In this document: positions 31,881 to 41,359 of the stretch, piece after piece
Layout of the letters: each line of letters opens with the position of its first letter
Numbering within the stretch: the stretch's first letter is position 1
Source of the DNA: Stutzerimonas stutzeri
GTDB taxonomy: Bacteria > Pseudomonadota > Gammaproteobacteria > Pseudomonadales > Pseudomonadaceae
Length of the DNA: 64,000 bases
Direction: 5' to 3'
Assembly: GCF_024448695.1 (NCBI RefSeq)
Contig: NZ_JAMOHY010000013.1
Coordinates: forward strand, 1-64,000
Translations under genes and position numbers: made by a program
The notes under the pieces: model-generated
What the model was told of the DNA's origin: nothing
The model's database searches: none
The model's input: the letters and a program-made list of their open reading frames with translations, nothing else

Positions 31881-31967
31881 GTAGGGTGGATGTCGTTTCT
31901 TACATCCACCGCGCCACCGCTCGGTGGTCCGCCACCGGGTGGATCGATAAAGCGTGATCCACCCTAC
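31881..31967. repeat. inverted-repeat element between acnD and prpF
   Basis: Perfect 11-bp inverted arms GTAGGGTGGAT (31881-31891) and ATCCACCCTAC (31957-31967), enclosing further short inversions (CACCGCTCGGTGG). It shares the GTAGGGTGGA motif with the element at the pabB 3' end and is a dispersed intergenic repeat inside an operon. Confidence 0.6.
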
Positions 31968-32027
31968 GCCTGCACTCCATTTCCGTTGCCGCCGCTTGGC
32001 GGCAACGTTTCATGAGGATTCGTTTTC

Positions 32028-33215
32028 ATGGCACATGCACCCCAGATCAAGATTCCCGCCACCTACCTGCGCGGTGGTACCAGCAAGGGCGTGTTCTTCC
32101 GCCTGCAGGACCTGCCCGAGCGTTGCCAGGTGCCGGGCGAAGCACGTGACAGGCTGTTCATGCGCGTGATCGGCAGCCCCGACCCCTATGCTGCGCATAT
32201 CGACGGCATGGGAGGCGCCACCTCGAGTACCAGCAAGTGCGTGATCCTGTCGAAAAGCAGTCAGCCAGACCATGACGTGGATTACCTCTACGGTCAGGTC
32301 TCCATCGACAAGCCGTTCCTCGACTGGAGCGGCAACTGCGGCAACCTCTCCACCGGTGCGGGCGCCTTCGCAATCCATGCCGGACTGGTCGATCCGGCGC
32401 GGATTCCCGAGAGCGGCACCTGCGTGGTGCGCATCTGGCAGGCCAACATCCAGAAAACCATCATTGCCCATGTGCCGGTCAGCAACGGCCAGGTACAGGA
32501 AACCGGCGATTTCGAGCTGGACGGTGTGACCTTCCCGGCGGCAGAGATCGTGCTGGAGTTCCTCGATCCGTCTGATGATGGCGAGGAGGGTGGCTCGATG
32601 TTTCCTACCGGCAATCTCGTCGACGACCTGGAGGTGCCGGGCATCGGTAATCTCAAAGCCACGATGATCAGCGCTGGTATCCCCACCGTGTTCGTCAACG
32701 CCGAGGACATCGGCTACCAGGGCACCGAGCTGCGTGAGGACATCAACGGCAATCCCGAGGCGCTGGCCCGTCTTGAGGCCATCCGCGTCGCCGGTGCGTT
32801 GCGCATGGGCCTTATCAAGACGCCTGATGAGGCACTGACCCGCCAGCACACGCCGAAAGTCGCCTTCATTTCCAAACCGAAGACCTACGTCGCCTCAAGT
32901 GGCAAGACCATTGAAGCTGGCGAGGTGGACCTGCTGGTCCGCGCGCTGTCGATGGGCAAGCTGCACCACGCCATGATGGGCACCTGCGCGGTGGCCATCG
33001 GCACGGCAGCAGCGGTGCCGGGCACGTTGGTCAATCTGGCGGCAGGTGGCGGCGGGCGTGAGGCAGTACGCTTCGGGCACCCATCCGGCACCCTGCGTGT
33101 CGGCGCCGAGGCACAGCAGATCGATGGCCAGTGGAGCGTGACCAAGGCCATCATGAGTCGCAGCGCGCGGATATTGATGAGTGGCCAGGTACACGTCCCA
33201 GGGGATGCGTTCTGA
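32028..33215 (+). CDS. prpF: PrpF, AcnD-associated 2-methylaconitate isomerase
   Basis: A 395-residue protein of the PrpF/DUF453 family with a diaminopimelate-epimerase-like fold. It isomerises the 2-methylaconitate product of AcnD so that aconitase can hydrate it. Motifs: TYLRGGTSKGVFFR (about 10-23), SGNCGNLSTGAGAFAI (about 103-118) and the C-terminal GHPSGTLRVGAE. Last gene of the prp operon, followed by a strong terminator. Confidence 0.95.
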   Translation: MAHAPQIKIPATYLRGGTSKGVFFRLQDLPERCQVPGEARDRLFMRVIGSPDPYAAHIDGMGGATSSTSKCVILSKSSQPDHDVDYLYGQVSIDKPFLDWSGNCGNLSTGAGAFAIHAGLVDPARIPESGTCVVRIWQANIQKTIIAHVPVSNGQVQETGDFELDGVTFPAAEIVLEFLDPSDDGEEGGSMFPTGNLVDDLEVPGIGNLKATMISAGIPTVFVNAEDIGYQGTELREDINGNPEALARLEAIRVAGALRMGLIKTPDEALTRQHTPKVAFISKPKTYVASSGKTIEAGEVDLLVRALSMGKLHHAMMGTCAVAIGTAAAVPGTLVNLAAGGGGREAVRFGHPSGTLRVGAEAQQIDGQWSVTKAIMSRSARILMSGQVHVPGDAF

Positions 33216-33234
33216 CGGCAAACTAGTATGTAAA

Positions 33235-33268
33235 AAACAAAAAGTCCGCACCTGGCGGACTTTTTGTT
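33235..33268. terminator. intrinsic terminator, bidirectional
   Basis: Stem AAAGTCCGC / GCGGACTTT with a 5-base loop (33241-33263), flanked by A-rich and T5 tracts, between convergent prpF and ppsR. Confidence 0.85.
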
Positions 33269-33285
33269 GTCTAGCGAAGCGGCGT

Positions 33286-34104
33286 TTATTTGAATCGCCG
33301 TTCGACGCCTTTTTCCACCAGGATCTTGGCGGAGATTTCCTCGACGGAGAAGTGCGTCGAGTTGATGTAATTGATGTTCTCGCGACGGAACAGGCTTTCG
33401 ACTTCGCGAACCTCGAATTCGCACTGGGCGAAGCTGGCATAGCGGCTGTTGGGTTTGCGCTCGTTGCGGATGGCAGCCAGTCGCTCGGGATCGATGGTCA
33501 GGCCGAACAACTTGTCCTTGTAGGTTTTGAGAGAGCTGGGCAGCTGCAGGCGCTCCATGTCGTCTTCGGTCAGCGGGTAGTTGGCCGCGCGAATGCCATA
33601 CTGCATCGCCATGTAGAGACAGGTGGGCGTTTTGCCGCAGCGCGATACGCCGACGAGGATCAGGTCGGCCTTGTCGTAATGGCGAGTGCGGGCGCCGTCG
33701 TCGTTATCGAGGGCGAAGTTCACCGCCTCGATGCGTTCCATGTAGTTGGTGTTGTGGCCAATGGAGTGGGATTTGCCTACGGAATAGGAGGAACGTGACA
33801 TCAGCTCATGTTCCAGAGGTGCGAGGAACGAGGAAAAGATGTCGATCATGAAGCCGTTGGATTCAGCGAGAATGTCCCGGATTTCCTGGTTGACCAGGGT
33901 GTCGAATATGATCGGGCGGGCACCATCGCTTTCCGCTGCTTTATTGATTTGCTGTACCATTGCCCGCGCTTTTTCGGTCGTATCGATGTATGGCCGAGTC
34001 AGCTTGGTGAAGTTGATGGTTTCGAACTGTGCCAACAGGCTCTGGCCGAGTGTTTCGGCTGTGATCCCGGTACCGTCGGAGATAAAAAAAGCAGTTCGTT
34101 TCAT
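33286..34104 (-). CDS. ppsR: PEP synthase regulatory protein (bifunctional kinase/pyrophosphorylase)
   Basis: A 272-residue DUF299 protein that inactivates PEP synthase by ADP-dependent threonine phosphorylation and reactivates it by phosphate-dependent dephosphorylation. It starts [17 protein letters not shown] and carries the P-loop [14 protein letters not shown] (about 151-164). It is divergent from ppsA, its target. The ATG at 34104 gives the family N terminus; upstream in-frame sequence is not conserved in kind. Confidence 0.94.
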   Translation of the reverse strand: MKRTAFFISDGTGITAETLGQSLLAQFETINFTKLTRPYIDTTEKARAMVQQINKAAESDGARPIIFDTLVNQEIRDILAESNGFMIDIFSSFLAPLEHELMSRSSYSVGKSHSIGHNTNYMERIEAVNFALDNDDGARTRHYDKADLILVGVSRCGKTPTCLYMAMQYGIRAANYPLTEDDMERLQLPSSLKTYKDKLFGLTIDPERLAAIRNERKPNSRYASFAQCEFEVREVESLFRRENINYINSTHFSVEEISAKILVEKGVERRFK

Positions 34105-34258
34105 TGCCCTTGGAGCCTTAAGTCGAGAACGCTTCTCAGCTATAGTGAAGGCCCTTGAAGAGCCTCGATTGGCTGGCATTGTCACTTATTTTGCAGAGCC
34201 GGGCCACCGTGCCACCTAGGCGCGAACCGAGTTTCCAATACAACGTGGAGAGATCACC

Positions 34259-36631
34259 TTGGTAGAGTACGTAGTTTCCCTCGATAAGCTCGGCAACCAT
34301 GATGTTGAGCGTGTAGGGGGCAAGAACGCCTCCCTGGGCGAGATGATCAGCAACCTTGCAGGTGCGGGCGTTTCAGTACCTGGTGGTTTCGCCACTACAG
34401 CGCAGGCCTATCGCGACTTCATGGAGCTCAGCGGTCTGAACGAGCAGATCCACGCGCTGCTCGATGCGCTGGATGTGGATGACGTCAATGCCCTGGCCAA
34501 GGCCGGTGCGCAGATCCGTGGCTGGGTCATGTCTGCCGAGTTCCCGCCGAAGCTGGACGCCGATATCCGCGCTGCCTTCGCCGAAATGTCCGCTGGCAAC
34601 GATAATCTGGCCGTTGCGGTGCGCTCCTCGGCAACTGCGGAAGACCTGCCGGATGCTTCCTTCGCTGGCCAGCAGGAAACCTTCCTCAATATTCGAGGCG
34701 TGGACAACGTGATCCGCGCCGCCAAGGAGGTATTTGCCTCCCTGTTCAATGACCGCGCCATCGCCTATCGCGTGCATCAGGGCTTCGACCACAAACTGGT
34801 CGCCCTGTCAGCTGGCGTTCAGCGCATGGTCCGTTCGGAAACCGGTACTGCAGGCGTGATGTTCACGCTGGATACCGAATCCGGCTTCCGTGACGTGGTA
34901 TTCATCACTGGCGCCTATGGTCTGGGCGAAACCGTGGTTCAGGGCGCGGTGAATCCCGACGAGTTCTATGTACACAAGCACACCCTCGAGGCGGGTCGCC
35001 CGGCCATCCTGCGCCGCAATCTGGGCAGCAAGGCGATCAAGATGGTCTATGGCGCCGAAGCCAGCGCTGGCAAGTCGGTCAAGACTGTCGATGTCGATCA
35101 GGCCGAGCGCATGCGCTTCTGCATTACCGATGAGGAGGTCAGTAACCTCGCTCGTCAGGCAATGATCATCGAAAAGCACTACGGTCGCCCGATGGATATC
35201 GAGTGGGCCAAGGATGGTGATGACGGTCAGCTGTATATCGTTCAGGCTCGTCCGGAAACCGTCAAAAGCCGTAGCAGCGCGAATGTCATGGAGCGCTACC
35301 TGCTGAAGGAAACGGGCACCGTGCTGGTCGAGGGCCGCGCCATTGGTCAGCGCATTGGCGCCGGCCCGGTGAAGATCATTCATGACGTGTCGGAAATGGA
35401 TAAGGTCCAGCCGGGTGATGTACTGGTATCGGACATGACCGATCCGGACTGGGAGCCAGTGATGAAGCGCGCCAGCGCGATCGTCACCAACCGTGGCGGT
35501 CGTACCTGCCACGCAGCAATCATCGCTCGCGAGCTGGGTATTCCGGCAGTCGTGGGCTGCGGTAATGCCACCGAACTGCTGAAAGATGGCCAGCGTGTCA
35601 CCGTGACCTGTGCCGAAGGCGATACCGGCCTGATCTTCGAGGGCGAACTGGGCTTCGATATCCGCCAGAACTCCATCGACGCCATGCCCGAACTGCCGTT
35701 CAAGATCATGATGAACGTCGGCAACCCGGATCGCGCATTCGATTTCGCCCAGCTACCCAACGAAGGCGTTGGTCTGGCTCGCCTGGAATTCATCATCAAC
35801 CGCATGATCGGCGTGCATCCCAAGGCACTGCTGAATTTTGACGGCCTGCCGCCTGAAGTAAAAAACAGCGTCGAAAAGCGTATTGCCGGCTACGGTGATC
35901 CGGTGGATTTCTACGTCGAAAAACTGGTTGAGGGCGTCAGTACCCTGGCTGCGGCGTTCTGGCCGAAAAAAGTCATCGTGCGTCTGTCGGACTTCAAGTC
36001 AAACGAATACGCCAACCTGATCGGCGGCAAGCTCTACGAGCCGGAAGAAGAAAACCCGATGCTGGGTTTCCGCGGCGCATCGCGCTACATCAGTGAATCC
36101 TTCCGCGACTGCTTTGAGCTGGAATGCCGCGCGATGAGGAAGGTGCGCGATGTGATGGGGTTGACCAACGTCGAGCTGATGGTGCCTTTCGTGCGCACCC
36201 TGGGTGAGGCGTCGCAGGTCATCGACATCCTGGGTCAGTTCGGCCTCAAGCGCGGCGAGAATGGCCTGCGCATCATCATGATGTGCGAGCTGCCGTCCAA
36301 CGCGCTGCTGGCCGACGAGTTCCTCGAGTTCTTCGATGGCTTCTCCATCGGTTCCAACGACATGACCCAGCTGACGCTGGGGCTTGATCGCGACTCGGGC
36401 ATCATTGCGCACCTCTTCGATGAGCGTAATCCAGCGGTCAAGAAACTGCTGGCCAGCGCCATCGAGGCCTGCAATAAGGCCGGGAAGTATGTCGGCATCT
36501 GTGGTCAGGGGCCGTCCGATCATCCGGATCTGGCCAAGTGGCTCATGGAGCAGGGCATTGAGAGCGTTTCGCTGAACCCGGACTCGGTACTCGACACCTG
36601 GTTCTTCCTCGCGGATGCCGAGGTCAACTGA
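34259..36631 (+). CDS. ppsA: phosphoenolpyruvate synthase
   Basis: A 790-residue enzyme converting pyruvate, ATP and water to PEP, AMP and phosphate in gluconeogenesis. The N-terminal ATP-binding domain begins [12 protein letters not shown]; the phosphohistidine motif [18 protein letters not shown] lies at about 416-433; the C-terminal PEP-binding barrel includes [14 protein letters not shown] and [10 protein letters not shown]. The start is TTG 34259, 6-8 bases after [18 protein letters not shown] is the usual Pseudomonas N terminus and no in-frame ATG precedes conserved residues. Divergent from ppsR. Confidence 0.95.
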   Translation: MVEYVVSLDKLGNHDVERVGGKNASLGEMISNLAGAGVSVPGGFATTAQAYRDFMELSGLNEQIHALLDALDVDDVNALAKAGAQIRGWVMSAEFPPKLDADIRAAFAEMSAGNDNLAVAVRSSATAEDLPDASFAGQQETFLNIRGVDNVIRAAKEVFASLFNDRAIAYRVHQGFDHKLVALSAGVQRMVRSETGTAGVMFTLDTESGFRDVVFITGAYGLGETVVQGAVNPDEFYVHKHTLEAGRPAILRRNLGSKAIKMVYGAEASAGKSVKTVDVDQAERMRFCITDEEVSNLARQAMIIEKHYGRPMDIEWAKDGDDGQLYIVQARPETVKSRSSANVMERYLLKETGTVLVEGRAIGQRIGAGPVKIIHDVSEMDKVQPGDVLVSDMTDPDWEPVMKRASAIVTNRGGRTCHAAIIARELGIPAVVGCGNATELLKDGQRVTVTCAEGDTGLIFEGELGFDIRQNSIDAMPELPFKIMMNVGNPDRAFDFAQLPNEGVGLARLEFIINRMIGVHPKALLNFDGLPPEVKNSVEKRIAGYGDPVDFYVEKLVEGVSTLAAAFWPKKVIVRLSDFKSNEYANLIGGKLYEPEEENPMLGFRGASRYISESFRDCFELECRAMRKVRDVMGLTNVELMVPFVRTLGEASQVIDILGQFGLKRGENGLRIIMMCELPSNALLADEFLEFFDGFSIGSNDMTQLTLGLDRDSGIIAHLFDERNPAVKKLLASAIEACNKAGKYVGICGQGPSDHPDLAKWLMEQGIESVSLNPDSVLDTWFFLADAEVN

Positions 36632-36643
36632 TCGCACCCAGAC

Positions 36644-36668
36644 AAAAAGGGCGAATTTCGCCCTTTTT
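36644..36668 (+). terminator. intrinsic terminator after ppsA
   Basis: Stem AAAAAGGGCGA / TCGCCCTTTTT with a 3-base loop, ending in a T5 run just 13 bp after the ppsA stop. Confidence 0.8.
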
Positions 36669-36695
36669 CGCACCAGCTACAACAAGGGGAATTCC

Positions 36696-37184
36696 ATGCA
36701 ATATGTCACGCCTGATCTGTGCGATGCCTACCCTGAGCTGATTCAGGTAGTGGAGCCGATCTTCAGCAACTTCGGTGGTCGCGATTCCTTTGGCGGGCAG
36801 ATCGTCACGGTCAAGTGCTTCGAGGACAACTCGCTGGTCAAGGAGCAGGTCGAGCTCGATGGTACCGGCAAGGTGATGGTGGTTGATGGTGGCGGTTCGC
36901 TGCGTTGCGCCTTGCTGGGTGACATGCTTGCCGAGAAGGCCGCACGTAACGGATGGCACGGGTTGGTTATCTACGGCTGCATCCGCGACGTGGATATCGT
37001 CGCGCAGACCGATCTCGGGGTGCAGGCGCTGGCCAGTCATCCCTTGAAGAGCAATAAGCGTGGCGTGGGTGAGTTGAATATCCCAGTGACTTTTTGTGGT
37101 GTGACTTTCCGCCCTGGTGACTACCTGTATGCCGATAACAACGGCATCGTGGTGTCACCGGAGGCCTTGAAAATGCCTGATTGA
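36696..37184 (+). CDS. rraA: ribonuclease E activity regulator RraA / HMG aldolase family
   Basis: A 162-residue RraA-family protein. Motifs: [22 protein letters not shown] (about 27-48), [18 protein letters not shown] (about 69-86) and [20 protein letters not shown]. Members either bind RNase E and slow mRNA decay (E. coli RraA) or act as 4-hydroxy-4-methyl-2-oxoglutarate aldolase; sequence alone does not separate these with certainty. ATG 36696 follows CAAGGGGAATTCC. Confidence 0.9.
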   Translation: MQYVTPDLCDAYPELIQVVEPIFSNFGGRDSFGGQIVTVKCFEDNSLVKEQVELDGTGKVMVVDGGGSLRCALLGDMLAEKAARNGWHGLVIYGCIRDVDIVAQTDLGVQALASHPLKSNKRGVGELNIPVTFCGVTFRPGDYLYADNNGIVVSPEALKMPD

Positions 37185-37203
37185 GTTGCGCGTTCGGTCA
37201 CAC

Positions 37204-37227
37204 AAGCCCGGCTAAGCCGGGCTTTTT
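37204..37227 (+). terminator. intrinsic terminator after rraA
   Basis: Perfect 9-bp stem AAGCCCGGC / GCCGGGCTT with loop TAA and a T5 run. Confidence 0.85.
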
Positions 37228-37245
37228 GCAATCTGAGAGGAAGCC

Positions 37246-38235
37246 ATGGTGGCTGATGACGAGAGGGGCCTGCTGCACGCCCTGGTGCTGGATGGGCAGG
37301 GTGGCGCCCGGCAGCTCATTTATGCGGATCTTGCCTCGCTGGAGTTGGTAGAGGGCGAAAGCCTTTGGCTGCATTGGGATCGCAGCCATACCCAGGCGCA
37401 GGCCTGGTTGCGCGAACAGAGTGGTTTGAGCGGTTTCGCCTGTGACGTATTGCTTGAGGAAAACACACGACCGCGATTGCTGCCCTTGCCGGCTGACGAG
37501 CTGTTGCTGTTTTTGCGAGGCGTAAATCTGAATCCGGATGCCGAGCCTGAGGATATGGTTTCACTGCGGGTATTCGCTGATGCTCGCAGGGTTATTTCGC
37601 TGCGTCTGCGCCCGCTGCGCTCGACAGAATCGGTAATCGAGCAGCTGGCCGCAGGTGTCGGCCCGAAAACGGCGTCCGAGGTGCTGGTCAGCCTTGCGCA
37701 GGCATTGACCGATCGAGTGGACGATCTGGTCGCGCTGCTTGCCGAGAAAGTCGATGACGAAGAGGCACGGCTTGAAACCGACCCGCGCTATACGCCTCTG
37801 CAGGACAAGATCCTTACGCTACGCCGCCGCGCAGCCAGCCTGCGCCGGTTTCTCCTGCCGCAAAGCGAGATTTACGGGCAGTTGGCGCGCAGGCGGCTTC
37901 CCTGGTTCGTCGATGACGATACCGTTTACTGGAACGAGCTGAGTAACCACCTGATCCGGTATCTCGAAGAGTTGGAACTGGTGCGCGAGCGGGCCAATCT
38001 GGTACTGGAAGCGGAGGAGCGCCGCATGCGGGAGCGGATGAATCGAACCATGTATCTGCTCGGCATCATTACCGGCTTCTTTCTGCCAATGAGCTTTCTT
38101 ACCGGCCTGCTTGGTATCAATGTCGGCGGTATTCCCGGCTCGGAGCATCCTTATGGATTTGCCGTGGCATGCAGCCTGATCGCTGCTGTAGCTGTTTTTC
38201 AGTGGTGGGTATTCCGCCGCTTGAAATGGGTCTGA
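37246..38235 (+). CDS. cmaX: CorA-like divalent cation transporter CmaX (ZntB type)
   Basis: A 329-residue CorA-superfamily membrane protein: a long cytoplasmic N-terminal domain (1-265), a stalk helix (about 225-270), and two C-terminal helices (YLLGIITGFFLPMSFLTGLLGIN and FAVACSLIAAVAVFQWW). The pore motif after the first helix reads GIN instead of GMN, as in ZntB, so transport of zinc or another metal is more likely than Mg (inference). Its place upstream of crfX-cmpX-sigX-oprF matches the gene called cmaX in P. aeruginosa. Confidence 0.87.
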   Translation: MVADDERGLLHALVLDGQGGARQLIYADLASLELVEGESLWLHWDRSHTQAQAWLREQSGLSGFACDVLLEENTRPRLLPLPADELLLFLRGVNLNPDAEPEDMVSLRVFADARRVISLRLRPLRSTESVIEQLAAGVGPKTASEVLVSLAQALTDRVDDLVALLAEKVDDEEARLETDPRYTPLQDKILTLRRRAASLRRFLLPQSEIYGQLARRRLPWFVDDDTVYWNELSNHLIRYLEELELVRERANLVLEAEERRMRERMNRTMYLLGIITGFFLPMSFLTGLLGINVGGIPGSEHPYGFAVACSLIAAVAVFQWWVFRRLKWV

Positions 38236-38333
38236 TGTGACTTTTCCGCGCAGGTGCCGTCTAGGGAAAGTAGCGTTTCGTCGGCTCGCAGCGAAACAGC
38301 AATAATCTCCTGATTGGAGTTAACGAGGTGAGC

Positions 38334-38579
38334 ATGGCCGATCCCTTTGAAGAATCCTTGCGCAATATGCTCAATACGCAGTCCGAGCATGACGATGACG
38401 CCTGCCTTGACCGGGTCTTGAAAACGGCTAACCGGCAGATCGGCCTAGGTGATCTGTTCGGCCTGATGGGGCACTGGCTGCAAACATTGCTGGTCGTGCT
38501 TAGCAGCGGCGCTTCCCGCACCTCAGTTACCACGCCGCTTGATACTTCTCATCCAACTACTCTCGACAAGGCTGATTGA
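38334..38579 (+). CDS. crfX: CrfX, small conserved protein upstream of cmpX
   Basis: An 81-residue acidic protein starting MADPFEESLRNMLN, with one modestly hydrophobic stretch (about 45-60, LFGLMGHWLQTLLVVL). Function unknown. Assigned as CrfX by position only: it lies between the cmaX-like and cmpX-like genes, as in P. aeruginosa. A GTG at 38328 could be an alternative start. The stop is 2 bp before the ATG of cmpX, so the two are probably co-transcribed. Confidence 0.75.
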   Translation: MADPFEESLRNMLNTQSEHDDDACLDRVLKTANRQIGLGDLFGLMGHWLQTLLVVLSSGASRTSVTTPLDTSHPTTLDKAD

Positions 38580-38581
38580 TC

Positions 38582-39409
38582 ATGGAGTGGAGCCAAAGTC
38601 TGCTGGCAGCAATGAGTGCGCTCTGGGCGCCCATTGCTGCCTTCATTCCCCGCCTGTTTGGTGCGTTGCTGGTTGTCGCGATTGGCTTTCTGGTTGCCAA
38701 GTTGCTGGACACCCTGCTGTCCAAAGGACTGGCAAAGCTAGGGCTTGATCGTCTGGTAGCCGGGACGGGCACAACCAAGCTCTTGGGACGTGCAGGTATT
38801 CGGGCCCCGATATCGACTCTGATTGGCAGGGTTGTCTACTGGTTCGTGCTGTTGATCTTTCTTGTTTCGGCGGCCGAGTCTCTTGGGCTGGCGCGGGTGT
38901 CAGCCACGCTCGATATGCTGGCGCTCTATGTGCCGAAGGTGTTTGGTGCGGGGTTGATCCTGCTTGCCGGTGTGCTGTTGGCCCAATTGGTCAGCGGCCT
39001 GGTACGCGGAGCAGCGGAGGGCGTTGGACTCGAATATGCCAGTGGCCTGGGGAGAATCGCCCAGGGGCTGGTAATCATCATCAGCATTTCGGTCGCGATT
39101 GGTCAGCTTGAAGTTAAAACCGAGTTGCTCAACTACGTCGTCGCCATCGCCCTTATCTCCGTCGGACTTGCCGTTGCGCTGGCCTTGGGGCTGGGTAGTC
39201 GTGAGCTGGTCAGCCAGATTCTTGCCGGCATTTATGTGCGAGAGCTTTACGGAGTAGGGCAGCGCATTCGCCTTGAAGAGCTGGATATAGAAGGTGAGAT
39301 CGAGGAAATCGGAACAGCGAAGACCTCGCTTTTGACGGACGAGGGTGAGCTGGTCTCGATTGCAAATAGAGTGCTGCTGGAGCAGCGGGTGGACAGCCGG
39401 CAGGCTTGA
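38582..39409 (+). CDS. cmpX: CmpX, mechanosensitive-channel-like membrane protein
   Basis: A 275-residue inner-membrane protein with about five hydrophobic helices (IPRLFGALLVVAIGFLVAKLL, VVYWFVLLIFLVSAAESL, VFGAGLILLAGVLLAQL, IAQGLVIIISISVAIG, VVAIALISVGLAVALALGLG), followed by a soluble tail (GQRIRLEELDIEGEIEEIG) resembling the MscS beta domain. In P. aeruginosa CmpX affects envelope stress and SigX activity. Lies between crfX and sigX. Confidence 0.88.
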   Translation: MEWSQSLLAAMSALWAPIAAFIPRLFGALLVVAIGFLVAKLLDTLLSKGLAKLGLDRLVAGTGTTKLLGRAGIRAPISTLIGRVVYWFVLLIFLVSAAESLGLARVSATLDMLALYVPKVFGAGLILLAGVLLAQLVSGLVRGAAEGVGLEYASGLGRIAQGLVIIISISVAIGQLEVKTELLNYVVAIALISVGLAVALALGLGSRELVSQILAGIYVRELYGVGQRIRLEELDIEGEIEEIGTAKTSLLTDEGELVSIANRVLLEQRVDSRQA

Positions 39410-39489
39410 TAATCTGTTAAAGTACGCTGCTATCTTCTTTGGTTCTCCATGAATGCTGGCCATGACTTTGACAGCCGGTCCCGAGCGTC

Positions 39490-40080
39490 TTGACTAAAGC
39501 CCACTCACCCACCATGAGCTACGATCCGCGCCAACTTTCAGATGAAGAGTTGGTGCAACGAGCTCATGCCGAGCTGTTTCATATAACGCGCGCATATGAA
39601 GAGTTGATGCGACGATATCAGCGCACCCTCTTCAATGTTTGTGCTCGCTATCTGGGAAACGAACGAGACGCCGATGACGTATGTCAGGAGGTGATGCTGA
39701 AGGTTTTGTATGGCCTGAAGAACTTCGAGGGAAAATCGAAGTTTAAAACATGGCTATATAGCATTACTTATAACGAGTGTATTACGCAGTATCGCAAGGA
39801 GCGCCGCAAACGTCGGCTGCTGGATGCCTTGAGTCTTGATCCGGTCGAGGAGGCTTGCGACGAAACGGCGCCTGTAGTGACTGAGAAGACCGGCCTTGAG
39901 CATTGGCTTGTGCATGTAAATCAGATAGATCGTGAGATTCTTGTTTTGCGTTTTGTTGCAGAACTGGAGTTCCAGGAGATCGCTGACATCATGCACATGG
40001 GCTTGAGCGCAACGAAGATGCGTTACAAACGGGCGCTCGATAAACTTAGAGAAAAATTTTCCGGGATAATTGAAACTTGA
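39490..40080 (+). CDS. sigX: ECF sigma factor SigX
   Basis: A 196-residue extracytoplasmic-function sigma factor. Region 2 includes YEELMRRYQRTLFNVCARYLGNERDADDVCQEVMLKV (seen in parts, about 34-70) and SKFKTWLYSITYNECI; region 4 has LEFQEIADIMHMGLSATKMRYKRAL near the C terminus. In P. aeruginosa SigX drives oprF transcription and fatty-acid and envelope genes; oprF follows here by 100 bp. TTG 39490 gives the 196-residue length I remember for SigX; ATG 39514 would drop 8 residues. The gene is AT-richer than its neighbours. Confidence 0.92.
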   Translation: MTKAHSPTMSYDPRQLSDEELVQRAHAELFHITRAYEELMRRYQRTLFNVCARYLGNERDADDVCQEVMLKVLYGLKNFEGKSKFKTWLYSITYNECITQYRKERRKRRLLDALSLDPVEEACDETAPVVTEKTGLEHWLVHVNQIDREILVLRFVAELEFQEIADIMHMGLSATKMRYKRALDKLREKFSGIIET

Positions 40081-40180
40081 TGGCTTGAAGTTGTCATATA
40101 GACAGCGAACAGCCTGGGTTTTCAGTTAGCCGGGTTTCCTTAGATTGTTCTGATACAAACCACCAGATGGGGATTTACGG

Positions 40181-41170
40181 ATGAAGCTTAAAAACACCTT
40201 GGGCGTTGCGATTGGCTCCCTGATTGCCGCCACTTCTTTCAGCGCGCTGGCTCAGGGCCAAGGCGCCGTTGAGGTGGAAGCATTCGGCAAGCACTATTTC
40301 ACCGACAGCTCGCGTGACGTGCAACGTGATGGTGAACTATATGGCGCTGGCATCAGCTACTTCCTGACCGAAGATGTGTCGCTTGGCCTGTCCTATGGCG
40401 AATACCATGACCTGACCTCCCAGGATCCAGTGGGCGCCGGTGGTCACAAGAATATCAAGGGCAGCCTGACTGCGCTTGATGCTACCTACCACTTCGGTCA
40501 ACCAGGCGTTGGTCTGCGTCCTTATGTATCCGCTGGCGCTGCTCACCAGAGCATCGGGCAGGCTGATCGTGGTGGCCGTGACAGCAGCACTTTCGCTAAC
40601 GTTGGAACCGGTCTGAAGTACTACTTCACCGAGAACTTCTTTGCCAAGGCCAGCGTTGATGGCATGTATAACATCGATGCAGACGAAGCCGAGTGGATGG
40701 CTGGGCTGGGTGTAGGCCTGAACTTCGGCGGCACCACTCGCCAGGTTGCTCAGGTAGAGCCGACCCCAGAGCCGGCACCGGCTCCGATCGTCGACACCGA
40801 GCCAGAGCCAGAACCAGAACTGGTTCGCGTCGAGCTGGATGTGAAGTTCGACTTCGACAAGGCCCGAGTTCGTGAAGAAAGCTACAGCGACATCAAGAAC
40901 CTGGCTGACTTCATGCAGCAGTACCCGCAAACCAGCACCACTGTTGAAGGTCACACCGACTCCGTAGGTACCGACCAATACAACCAGCGTCTGTCCGAGC
41001 GTCGTGCTTCGGCCGTCCGCGAAGTACTGGTCAACCAGTATGGTGTAGAAAGCCAGCGTGTTGATTCGGTTGGCTACGGCGAGTCCCGCCCGGTTGCTGA
41101 TAACAGCACCGAGGAAGGCCGTCAGATCAACCGTCGCGTTGAAGCTGAAGTAGAAGCTCAGGTTCGCTGA
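40181..41170 (+). CDS. oprF: major outer-membrane porin OprF (OmpA family)
   Basis: A 329-residue outer-membrane protein. Signal peptide 1-24 (ending SALAQG), an eight-strand beta barrel (about 25-185), a Pro/Glu linker of alternating PEP residues (about 190-213), and a C-terminal OmpA peptidoglycan-binding domain (about 220-325, with FDFDKARVREES, VEGHTDSVGTDQYNQRLSE and GYGESRPVADN). It acts as structural link to the wall and non-specific porin. The Cys-containing loop of some OprF proteins is absent here. ATG 40181, likely SigX-dependent. Confidence 0.96.
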   Translation: MKLKNTLGVAIGSLIAATSFSALAQGQGAVEVEAFGKHYFTDSSRDVQRDGELYGAGISYFLTEDVSLGLSYGEYHDLTSQDPVGAGGHKNIKGSLTALDATYHFGQPGVGLRPYVSAGAAHQSIGQADRGGRDSSTFANVGTGLKYYFTENFFAKASVDGMYNIDADEAEWMAGLGVGLNFGGTTRQVAQVEPTPEPAPAPIVDTEPEPEPELVRVELDVKFDFDKARVREESYSDIKNLADFMQQYPQTSTTVEGHTDSVGTDQYNQRLSERRASAVREVLVNQYGVESQRVDSVGYGESRPVADNSTEEGRQINRRVEAEVEAQVR

Positions 41171-41188
41171 TACCTGCCTGAACTGCTG

Positions 41189-41226
41189 AAACCCGGTCCT
41201 GCATAACATGCAGGACCGGGTTTTTT
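41189..41226 (+). terminator. strong intrinsic terminator after oprF
   Basis: Perfect 16-bp stem AAACCCGGTCCTGCAT / ATGCAGGACCGGGTTT with loop AAC and T6, 18 bp after the oprF stop. Confidence 0.92.
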
Positions 41227-41275
41227 ATTGGTGAAAAGATAAGTTTTGATGCATAGCCGGTTTAATCACAGGCAT

Positions 41276-41312
41276 AAAAATGCCCGCATCTTTCGATGCG
41301 GGCATTTTTTTC
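41276..41312 (-). terminator. intrinsic terminator of acnB
   Basis: Stem ATGCCCGCATC / GATGCGGGCAT with loop TTTC, flanked by A5 and T6, so it can serve acnB and oprF read-through. Confidence 0.88.
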
Positions 41313-41359
41313 GCTGTCCGAGCTACCGGATCAGGTAGCTCATCTTGCGAGGTTCAGCT

